Assembly: GCA_922989275.2 (NCBI GenBank)
Contig: OV277872.1
Coordinates: 33,025,619-33,089,618, forward strand
DNA: 64,000 nucleotides
Origin: Gari tellinella
Taxonomy: Eukaryota; Mollusca; Bivalvia; Cardiida; Psammobiidae
Direction of reading: 5' to 3'
Shown here: positions 38,701-50,700 of the stretch, piece after piece
How positions within the stretch are numbered: position 1 is the first letter of the stretch
How the letters are laid out: each line of letters opens with the position of its first letter
Position numbers and translations under genes: made by a program
The notes under the pieces: generated by a model
What the model was told of the DNA's origin: nothing
What the model saw: only the letters and a program-made list of their open reading frames with translations
Database searches by the model: none

Positions 38701-41700
38701 TGGCGACTATTTTTAGCAGAGTTATGCCCCCTTTATTGTCGTGATAGTATTGCAATAGTTTCTTTACTATAGCAATACCTAGGTTGGCGCCAGCCAAAAA
38801 ATTTTAGTAGCCAAAATTTGTTGGGGAAAATATTGAGCGCCGAGTGCCGAAGGCACGAGGGGGGAGAGTATGAGAGGGGGTATCCCCCTCTCATTGGTGG
38901 GGGTACGGGGGGCCTCCCCCGGAAAAATTTAAAATCTACATTGCAGGAGGTGGCTTCTGAGGCATTTCTGGGATTATTTTTAGGTAATTTTTTCTGAATA
39001 TTTTTTATCTAAATTAGCCTCAATTTGAATTTACCAGACTTTTTTGTAACTTGTCCCTATAAAATTCATAAACTAGATCTATGTTGTGACTTATTGTTGT
39101 CATTTGAAAGCAAATTAAGTTAAACAAAACACAGTTACAACAATGACAGAAAAAATAAAGAAAATTACTTTACCAACATTTCCAACAACTCCTTTTATCT
39201 ATAGCTCAGCCAGCCAAAAATATTTAGTAGCCAAATTTTTTGCATCGCTAACATTATATACATAAAGTGGGAGAGGGGGCTACATGAAAATTTGGCGAAT
39301 ATGACAAAAAAGAAATGAAATCCTTGCCATTTTTAAGCTGCAGATAAAAGAAGTACTGATATGTATAGATCTTATATCTCAAACACTGAAATAGATATAA
39401 TACATTACAGGTTGTGACAGAAATAAAGAAAATTATTTAACCTACATAAAACACATTTCCAACAACTCCTCTTATATAGCTCTGCATATAGCAGTATCAT
39501 TTTATCAGAATTTGAAAAAGAAAAGTGCAAACAGTGCAGTACTAGACCAGGTGGTTTTTATAAGAGCTCTCAAATCTGGGTCTGCATTGTTTTACTATGT
39601 CCCTAACTCCCTTTATGTAGATACGTTTTGTACAGACATGCTGAATGTCATTTGTATTTCCTCTTAAATCTTTTGATTAGATCTATATCTTTTATTTCTG
39701 TCTGCTAGATGAAGATCTATAATAATTTAGAGAAAACTATGTTGTGCCCAATCACGGATGTACAACGTGACTAAAATGTTTAGATAAACCATAAAATCGG
39801 ATTATCTGACATTATTATTTCTTCTGCTATACTTTCTTTCATATTGGTCGGGGATACATTTAAACTTTAAGTAGAATATTATTTCTATTGAAAAATGCTG
39901 CTATCGTTAATTCGCGAAAACTGATGACAAAATGTACGTACACGATTGAAGGAAACGGATGAAAAGGTAACAAAAACATTCACGCTAACTTTGAAGTTAC
40001 CAACACAGCGATATTTCGGGAAAATATATAACACTCGTATTTCAAACAAATAGATCTACGTGATAATTGTACGTGAAATAGGTTTGATCGAATTTGATTT
40101 CATTTGATTTCATAAGGCACAGAACCCATTTTTAATTGTGGGCGTGGCATTTTCATTGCTACAAACAATAAACGTCAACTCGCACGTTGAGTACGGAAAT
40201 TCACGATATAGTGGAAGCTTTGTTTGATAATAATCGTCACTTACCGGCAAATGCCGACAACCTCCGAGTATAAATTATGAATTACGTAAAGCTGCGAGAG
40301 GCTATGATAGGTTATCGTAATTGCTTGGCTTATTCATAAGGATAATAGGCAAGGTGTTCCGATTGTATTGACACCGTTGTAAGATGGCTGTCAGTTGACA
40401 TGTGACGGTATTGTAATCCCTGCCTCAGGGGCACAGCGTAATCAGAGGTACGCAGATCACTGTCCCCTGCTGAGAGGCACCCAATTACCCCACGGATTAA
40501 TTAGCAAACTGATAAGAATAGTGTTACTAACCGCTAGCGTCTTGGATAGTCGCAATGACTGGCGAGTGGCGACTAAATTTACCGATTTTCATTTTTTTGA
40601 CTGTCCAAAATTTTCAATCGCCAAAATTGATGAAATGAATTTTTTAATCGCCGACGGTAAAAAGTAATCGCCAATGGCGATTTTGGCGACCGGTAACGCT
40701 AACCTAGAATACTATCGGGATAGTACTTGAGCTATCGCAATACTATGAACAGCATAGTCTTTTTGAGATCGATAGTCGGGCCTACACTCCGGGCGACTTT
40801 TTCCAGTCGGCCTGAGTCCGGACGACTTTGACACCCGCCGGCCATGACGGGCGTATTTTGCCGCACTGCAGTGCTCTTGTTTTTGACAAGGCTGATCAAC
40901 TATTACCCTCAAGTCAATCATGTATACCCTGCATTTTGTCATCATTTTTTGCAAATAAACAAAAGCTGGGTTGTTTTTTTCAAATACATTTTTCAACAGT
41001 CAGGATTATGGTACAAGTGGCTATAGGAACAATGGGAAAACAGTACAGGTTGGAGAGCTCTTATGAATCTTCAGATCTAGTGCTGCACTGTTCTCTTTCA
41101 AATTCTGATATGCTATACGTAACATGTATATGCAGAGCTAAATATAAGAGGAGGTGTTGGAAATGTAGGTAAAGTATCTATTCCATGGGCTGACTGAGAT
41201 ACATGATTCGTATTAGTACTCCTTTTATCTACAGCTCTGATATGTAAAGGATTCTATGTTATCATATTCACCCAGCTTACACCTAGCCTCTCTTCACTCT
41301 TACGTATGAGTAAGCAACCCCAAAACATTTGTCTACTGTAGCTTTTGGCTGGCACCAACCTAGTAAATGCATATGATTATGTTCCGATCAAACCTTGCTA
41401 TTCTATCTCTTCATAAGAGTATATTTTGACTAGTCAAGTCTGTTGAATTTTGCCAAACGACTGTTCAAAGTTGCCACATACCTTAACGAAGTTAACCCAT
41501 TACCCCATTGCCTGATTCTAATTTTGAAAATAGGTGACCACTTAAAGCAGGTTGAAAGTAAAGCAGAATGCGCCCTTAAGGTGCATTCTGCTTTACTTTC
41601 AACCTGCTTTAAGCCATCATCTGCTAGAATTTAGAAATTATTTCTTGTGACACATATTCATAATTGTAAAAATTGGAACTATTTTCATCAGTGGAGGAAT

Positions 41701-44700
41701 GAATAAAATAAAGGTGTAAAAAGGTGTTTTTTATGGGGGAATGGGTTAGATGTTATATGTAGTTGCTAATAAAAGAAATATTGTCTTTTTAAGACTCCAG
41801 CAAGCTGCGCCAAAACATTGTTTGAAAATGGCACCATGTCTTCATCACATAAGGCACTACACTTCAGGTAATTTACTGGTTTTATTTGTACAAAGCTTAA
41901 CCTATTACCCCATAGCCTATTGAAGATAGGTTACCACTTTACTTAATTAACCCTTTCCTCCCTGAAACCTCAAATGGACAATTCTGGTTTTCGATTTCGT
42001 CTAGTCTAGTTTGGACATTTTAGGCATGATATTCAATATATATGTCAAAATGACAAACAGTGTATACCCTGGTCTGAGGGCTCCAATCAGGGTCTACACT
42101 TTTTGCATAGGACAAAATTTAATATACTCCTCACAGCCATGGGTTCAAAGAGTAAAAACATATTGAAAGTAAAGCAGAATGTGACATAAAGGCACATTCT
42201 GGTTTACTTTCAACATGCATTTAGCTACCATCTGCTTGGATAAAGAAATATTTCTATGGTGTAATTCATGACTGAATAAAGTGGAACTCTTTTCTTCAGA
42301 ATAATATGCGCAAAAAAAGGCATACTTATAAGGTAACAGGTTAAGTGAACAACTGAACATTGACTTTTTGGCTAATTATTAATGTAACTTTGGCATGAAT
42401 ATGATAGTTTACCTAAAATAACTTTAGGTGAATGTTAATATTGCCTCAAGAACATTTTAAGAAATAGGACATAATTAGTCAAAATTAATGCAAGGCTTTT
42501 GGACTTGTAAGGGAATGATGGTAGACCTAAACAAGTGGGGGTGGAGATTGCTGTTTAAAGCAGGCTGAAAGTAACACAGAGATTTTCTGTACTCACTGCT
42601 TTACATTTTCATGCTTTTAGCAGCCTACCATAGGGTTTAATGCAGAAATGAAGATATTGGTTTTCCAAATACTCCTTTTATCTGGAGCCCTGTATACTTT
42701 GTAGTTTGCATAAAGGGCCCAAATTTCCGCTCCAACAGCACCCTACATTACTGCTTTTCAATATATTTTAGATTTACCTGCCCATTTTAAGATTGCTCTA
42801 CCAGCACTGTCCCCAACAATGGAATTCGGCACAATTGTCAACTGGCAGAAGAAAGAAGGGGATAAGGTATCAGAAGGGGACCTGCTGGCAGAGATTGAGA
42901 CAGACAAGGCCACAATGGGGTTTGAATCTTCAGAGGAAGGTTATTTAGCCAAAGTTTTCATTCCTGAAGGGAGTAAAGATGTTCCAATTGGAAAGGTACA
43001 GTGGAGAAAACGTTATTCTTTCCCGTTTAAACGCAAACGCAAAGCACTAAAACGTAGAAAAGTGCAACTTTTGGACAAATCTGACAAATCATGTTTATCT
43101 TAGTAGCAAACAGTTTGGAGCCTGATCAGACGCCGGGTTACCCGGCGTCTGATCTGGCTCCAAACTGTTTGCACTGCAAATAATAGTTTTAGCGTAAACG
43201 CGTTTATTGGGAAAGAATAACGTTTTCTCTACTGTAAGATGTGTTCATTCTCAAGCATTCATGACGATTTTATTAAGATTCCTCAATATAGGGTTTTGTT
43301 GGGACATAAAAGAGAAATGTCATCTAAACGCAGTCAAACCTTTAGGAGCATTTTGATTTACTTGAAGCAACCACCTGTCTTACTAAGAACAAGGTATTGG
43401 GGAAATGTTTTGAGAGAGTGTAAAATACATTTGTACTCCTTTGAATAGACTTATAGTGCACAGCCACTATATTTTGTTATGGTCTTGCTCAAATTTAATA
43501 TCTACCCTCTAATTGCTATCACTGAAAAGGTCCTTCTTGATATATATACACATTACTAGTTTGTGGTGAGATACAGGGTGATGTATTCAGCTTCAGATGT
43601 TCTTGGTAAGAAACAGCCGATCTGAAGAGCGTCCTGTAATGCACCCCCAAGTGATGATTTGTTTTATATATGCCTTCAATATATTACAACCAACTACAAT
43701 TAGATTTCATATCCATTTAATATCCGGATAGATTTGATATTTGAAGTAGAACAAGAATTATTTTATGCCACAACAAATAACGTGGAACTTGACTATCTAC
43801 AGGACAAAACACGTATCGTTAACAATGTCAGAGTAAAGTACAAAACAGTAAAATACAAAGAGTAAGATACAGACTCTTAACCCAATTCCCCATAGCCAAT
43901 TTCTACTTTTTGAGACAGGAGACCACTTAAAGCAGGTTGAGAGTAAAGCAGAATGTGTCTTAAGGCACAATCTGCTTTCCTTTCAGCCTACTTTAAGCTA
44001 CCATCTGCTAGAATATAGCAAATATTTATATTCATGTATAAATTTGAACTATACTCTTCAGTGTAGGAATAATTTATAGGCATAAAAAGGCGTATTTATG
44101 GGGTAATGCATTAAATCTTACTGTACAGATACATGCAAAAAAGCTTGATAAATCAGGAAAGCACATACTTAGTATTGTTAAGATATGTTATAACACATGC
44201 TTTATTTTACAGCTTCTATGCATTATTGTGGAAGAGGAGGGAGATATTGCAGCCTTCAAGGACTTTGTACCTACTGCAGCAGACGACACAGTAGTAGGAG
44301 GCGGCAAAGCTGCCCCGCCTCCTCCTCCACCCACACCTGAGCCAACTCCGCCTCCAGCAGCTCCAAAGCCAGTCCCTGTTGCTCAGGCTCCGCCCCCTCC
44401 TCCCCCATCTCAACAGCCAGCGCAGACTTCAGCAGCACCTGGGACAAGAATATTTTCAACACCTTATGCCAGAACTTTAGCTGCTGAGAAAGGGGTGGAT
44501 CTTAGTGTAAGGCATATACAGTACAGCCTCTCTATTACCACCACTGTTTACAGAAGTTTTGGTGTTAAAGACAGGTGGCTGCTTAAAGCCAGATTTAAAT
44601 CTGGCTTTAAGCGATCATCTGTCTCTAGATATATCAATAATCAATGTTATTTTTATGAACAGAACAGAACATGTTTTGTTTTATGGTTGTTAAAGAGAGG

Positions 44701-47700
44701 TCTTATTGTACAGTTTTGAAGATAATTTATCACTTAAATATAAAATAGGTTGAAAGTGAAGCAGAATGGGCCTTAAGGTTTATTCTGCTTTACTTCCAGC
44801 CTGTTTTAAGCTATCATTAGCTTAGATATACAGTTAGAAAAAATTTAATATGATTCATAGTCATGACTGCATAAATTTAATTCATCTCTTCAATAAAAGA
44901 ATAAATTCAAGGCATATCAATGAAGTAAATGATTAAAGCAAGACATACAGAAGCTCCTGTAGGAGCTTTTTGCATTAATTTCTATTGTCCTGCATTATCC
45001 CATAGATACGCCTTTTGGCATCTTTAATTTTTCTCGTCAGATGAAAATACTTCTAATTTATACTTTTATGAATATGTATGATAAGAACTATTTTCTATAT
45101 TCTTGCAGATTGTAGCTTAAAACAGGCTGAAAGTAAAGCAGAATGCGCCTTAAGGCGCATTCTGCTTTACTTTCAACCTGTTTTAAGTATTCACCATTTT
45201 CAAAACTAGAATTAGGCTATGAGGTTATGAGTTGAACAACCACTATATTATAAGGCTGAAAATTCACTTTCTTATGAGTGACTACTGTACAGACAACAGG
45301 TTTTACATTTGTATATCAATTTGGTCATCTGAAGAAGAGTGGTGTTATGCTGTCAAATACAGTGTTAAGCAGGTTGAATTTAACCTTAACTGTCGGTCAG
45401 TAATTTACAGAGCCAGACTCTTTAGGGCAAAAATGGTGTAAACTCAATATCTCATTGATTTTCAAGCAATATACATCATACTTCATAAGAACTTTCGTTA
45501 CTACAGGGCAGGCCATAAGTTGATCTTGAAAATTCCTTAGAATTCAAAATTTTCCATTATCAGGCGCGATAACTTAAAGCTGGTTGAAAATAAAGCAGAA
45601 TTCTGCTTTACTTATGCCTGCTTCAAGCTACCATCTGCTAGGATAAAAATCTGGAATATTGGAGCCCTGTTACTTAATTCACAAAACGTACATGAAAAAG
45701 ACCAATATTATTTAATTTAATAAGCTAAAGGTTCATAATTATTTTCATTTCCTTCATACATGCCACACTAGGGCTTCAATTGAATTTCAGTGCACATATA
45801 AAAAAAGGAAATACTTTTAGCATTTCATATCTTTTCTTATTATTTTTTCTTCAAATCCTATGTTGTGACTTCTCATTAGAACCCCACTGAAGCGACGGTT
45901 CTAATAAGTAATCACAATAGCAAGGTTTGGTTAAATCTTTCAACACTAAGTTTTTCAAAGCCATAAGACGTCACGTTAAGACATAACAGCAAGTGAGTGT
46001 TTTATTGAGAATTTAAACACAGATACGTTCCATATTTGTTTATATAGAGACGTGCGCGATGTGTGTTAGAATATTATTTGATCTACTCTCGTCTGGAGCT
46101 GTGCCATGCTATTTGACGTCTACATGTCTTTTGTAACTTATAGATGGTTGCCGGTACAGGACCAGATGGTCAGATACGGGCAGATGACGTGATGAACTTC
46201 ACACCAACTGCAGCACCCGCTGCTCCTGTAGGAATGCCTGGTGCTGCCCCAGGGGCCTATGTAGATATACCTCTAACAAGTATGAGAAAGGTAACTATTC
46301 TAATCAATAAAGATGAATATAGTGCTCACTCCCAACAATGGCCCTCCCAACAACGATTCCCTCCTTACAACGACCCTTGCCACAGTTCCCTAAAGACAGT
46401 TATTACCAACCTCTTCACGGCTGCAATATCATCGGCATAAAATTGTCGTCTGCTGTTTTTCTCAAATTTACGTATTGGATATTTTGACAGAAAAACACAT
46501 AATGACAAGTGACAAGCAGCTTGAATCCAGATCAGACGCTGCATAACGTGGCATCTGATCTTGATTCAACCTGTTTGCAAATGTAATCCAATTTCTCTCT
46601 CTATAAAGACTCCCTCTGATCAACACACACATTCATTGTCTCCCTTTTGCTTTTGTTGTAGAGAGGGAGCACTGTATTCTAATCAATAAATCACCTGTAA
46701 TAAGCTGGATTACTGAACTACTGTTAAATGTACCGTAAAATCATAGCAAATCAAATTAAAAATGAATAGTGGTGGGTATCGGATAGAAGGGAGTAAATTA
46801 TATTTTTTCTGACATTTTCTCATTTTTGTCAGTTTCAAACCCTATTGTGTGATTACTCATAAATATGATATCTTTGAGAGGGCCCTATTGAGTAGTTTTA
46901 CCATAGATTTGGTTGTGATTTATAACAGATATTTTGATTGTCAATAAGAATTTTTATTATTTTTATAAAAAGTCCTATATATAAATATTGACAACTCAAA
47001 CACAATTATTAATTCAAATGTTATTCATATTTTGAATTATTAGATACAGTATTTTAATCAGCTTTCAGTTTTCATAACAAGGAATTATGGATTCCATCTT
47101 CATAATGTATATTTTACTTCTGTTTCAGACTATAGCGAAACGACTAACACAGTCTAAACAAACTATTCCACATTATTATCTGACAATAGATGTGAATCTC
47201 GAAAAAACCCTACAGTAAGTGTTCAAATTATTTGTTTGTTTCAGTGTTTTCATAACTGTTACCCCATAGTCTGTTTCTGTATCCCAGCAGATGGTAGCGT
47301 AAAGCAGGTTGAAAGTAATACAGACTGCACCTTAAGCACATTCTGCTTTACTTTCAGCCTATTTTAAGCTACCATCTTCTATTCATAAATGTATAAAGTG
47401 GGACAATTTTCTCCATTGGAGAATAAACTAAAGGCATAAAAAGGCATATTTATGGAGTAATAGGTTAACATTATTCAGAGTTCAGGATCTGATAAGAGAG
47501 AGTATGAAAAAAAATTCCATGCTTTCTTTTATATTTCTGCTTCAAACCTACAGATGTATCTAGGCTTGATGTGATGACTATAGGGCAAAGCCAAAATAGA
47601 CTAAACATTTAGTTCCACAGAATTATTGTTAAAAATATGAATAACTAGCAAATTTGGGGCCTGATCCAGATTCAAACTGTTTTACACTAGGTTTAAGTTT

Positions 47701-50700
47701 CTGCAGAACTGAAGTTGAAAACAACCAATTGCCTAAGCCATCAAAGCTGACAAAATGATAATTGGAAAATTATTTTGTATGCAAAGAAATGATGTAAAAA
47801 ACAAATGCTAAAATCTGTTGTATGTTAACTCTTTGCATGCTAGCGGCGTATATATCCTCAGTGATTAGTTTTGCAAACAGTTTGGATCAAGATGAGACGC
47901 TGCATAATGCAGCGTCTCATCAGGATCCAAATTGTTTGACACTCTGACCAGGGTGTTTTGAAAAGAAATTTTTAAAATTCTATTTCTAGAACAGTAACAG
48001 ACGACAATTGTTGCAGACGAAAAAATTACCCAGCTTGCAAAGAGTTAATGAATTTTATGGGGTTTTTTTTTTCAGATTGAGAAAAGAACTAAATGCAATA
48101 CTCTCCAAGAAGAACAAAAAAATCTCTGTGAATGACTTTATAATAAAGGCGTCTGCCATGGCCTGCAAACAAGTACCGGAGGCCAACTCTTCCTGGCAGG
48201 ACTCATTTGTAAGACAGTAAGTATGAAATAGTACCTGGTAAGCAAGTGTTAACCCTTTCAACCCTAAACTTCTCTTGTGGGTAGTTAGTCCTTTTGGACT
48301 CTTCTAGTACAAGTATTTAGAACCAGTCTACTGTTACGTTTTTGCTATGACAACAAAAACCAATGAATCTATCAAACAGTGCAGCCCTCTGATCAGGGTT
48401 TACACTATTTGCATTTTTTATCAGTAATCTCTGTAGGGTTGAAAGGGTTAAAGCCCTTAGTCAGCAGGAGTGCCTCTGGACACCTCACCCGCATTACACA
48501 TTAGGGGCAGAGCTCCAGATAAAGGGAGTTTTTTAAAAACTAAAATCTTTATGCCTACACGAAACCCCTTGATGTGACTACTCGAAGCAAAGATTCTAAT
48601 GAGTAGGCACAACATAGAGTTTGGTGGAGGCATAAAGGAGAAAACATTGAAAATATTATAAGTGGTTTACACACTCTTATCTGGAGACCTGATAAGCACC
48701 ACGAATGATTACTCAGTGATGATGTTGAAAACAGATGGCAGTTTAAAGTAAGGAGAATGTACAGCAGAAAGGTCCTTAAAGGATATTTTTGTCTTACTTT
48801 AAGTTCGCTTTTAGCAGTCACCTGCCTTAAACACTGTTGGATATATCCGATATGCAGTTGTGGCTATGGAGGAAAAGCTGAGGAAGCTGTGAAGATTTCC
48901 ATTTTGTTCTCATCAAAATTAATATTTATGCTCATGAGTCATTGAATATAAATCAAATATTGCAGGTTTCATTTTATTTCTAAAGCTCGTTCAGAAAATT
49001 TCAAACATCGATTTCTAAGTTGTCCTCGGTCATAACCAGCTTACACCTAATTTGGCTGAAATGCACTTAACTATTGCACTTAAGGAACTGTGTCTCATAT
49101 TTTATTCATCTCACCTTTAATTATGCAATGATTATTCTTTAAAAAGCTAGATGAAGACAGAGAAAAAACATGAGCAGGCAGAGCTCCAGATACGGGTAGT
49201 TTTTCAAAAACTATAATCTTTATTTCTGAATTAAACCCTATGGTGTCACTACTCATTAGAATCGTCTCTTCGGGACGATTCTAATGAGTAGTAACACCAT
49301 AGGATTTGGTGCTAAAATGAGTGAGAAAATGGTTGATTTGTTGAAATAACTCCCTTTTATCTGGAGCCCGGGCAGGGTTCTCTTCGCTGTTACAATATGC
49401 TTCAAACTGCATGAACATCAAGCATCAGTTATACAACCATGCATGTAAAAATACTGCTGTTAAATAATTAAGTGTCAATGCTTCAATTAACTGCAAAATG
49501 TGTTGTGTTGAAATGTCTTTGTCCCAAACAGTTAGCATGCAACATGATGTTATTAAACTGATTTATAGCAAATGAAATGTAACAAGTCTTATATGATAAA
49601 GGTTTACACAATCCGTAGAAAAGATCGGAACATCCCAAATCAACATGCGTCTCTAAACCAAATGCTTTTCCAGGGCTTCGGATAAGGGGAGTATTTCAAA
49701 AATGAAATTCTTCATTCCTGCATTAAACCCTATGGTCTTGACTTGACTTGATCCTGACTTTATTTTTCAACTGCTGCGGGTGTCCCAGGGTGTCACTACT
49801 CATTAGAATCATCTCTTCGAGACAATTCAAATAAGTAGTAACACCATAGGATTTGATGCAGAAATGAGTGAGAAAATATTGGATTTGTTCAGTTTACTCC
49901 CTCTTATCTTCAGCCCTGTTTTCTTAGTCCAGAATGGTTACGTTTTTGGCAGATCTACTTTATGTGATTTGTTCTGATGGCTTTGAAGAAACTGGTTAAA
50001 CCCTTTACTCCGTTACCTGTGTCTAAGTTTTGAAGACAAGTGACCACTTAAAGGAGGTTGAAAGTAAAGCAGAATGCACCTTAAGGCACATTCTGCCTAT
50101 CTTTCAGTCTGCTGAGAAAGAGAGAATATTTCTTATATGCTGCATATTCATGACTGTATAAATTGGAACTATTTTCTTCAATAGAGGAATGAATTAAAAG
50201 CATAAAAAGCATATCTTTGGAGTAATGGGTTAGCAAAATAACAAATTGTTTCAAAAAATAAATATTTTTTTAAAACTTCTGTATGACCAAACCTTTGGAC
50301 TTCATTTTTAGTGTGTATTGTGACATACATGTATTAGATTAAATATTTTGAGAGAATCAGAACTCCAGATAAGGGGAGTATTTCAAAAACTAAAATCTTT
50401 ATTCTGCTTAAAACTCTATGGTGTCACAACTCATTAGAATCGTCTCAAAGAGACGATTCTAATGAGTACTAACACCGTAGGATTTGGTGCTAAAATGAGT
50501 GAGAACATGTTGGATTTGTTCAGTTCTCTCCCATTTATCTCGAGCCCTGAGAATGTACTAATGGATGTAGTTGCACGGCTTTTAGACGGGAGTAGATATT
50601 GAGGCAGGTAACGCTGGTTTTAAAATGACCTTTATTGTTTACCCGAGGGTTTGTTTAAACACACATCCATAAAAGTAATATTGCATAAATGGAGAATAAT

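Noticed and set aside
40395..41172. Open frames of 60-114 codons in DLAT intron 1
   Set aside because: They lie inside the 2.6 kb foldback, with no domain or splice support.
41801..41867. DLAT exon 2 starting at the CAG acceptor (41798-41800)
   Set aside because: That start is out of phase with exon 1; the acceptor ending at 41793 joins in frame.
42819..43103. A 94-codon protein starting at the Met of the lipoyl domain and running into the foldback
   Set aside because: The Met is internal to the ALSPTM motif. The exon starts at 42772 and ends at the donor at 42995.
46144..46440. A separate gene starting MVAGTGPDG
   Set aside because: It is DLAT exon 5 read through its donor into a family F element. 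The Met is internal.
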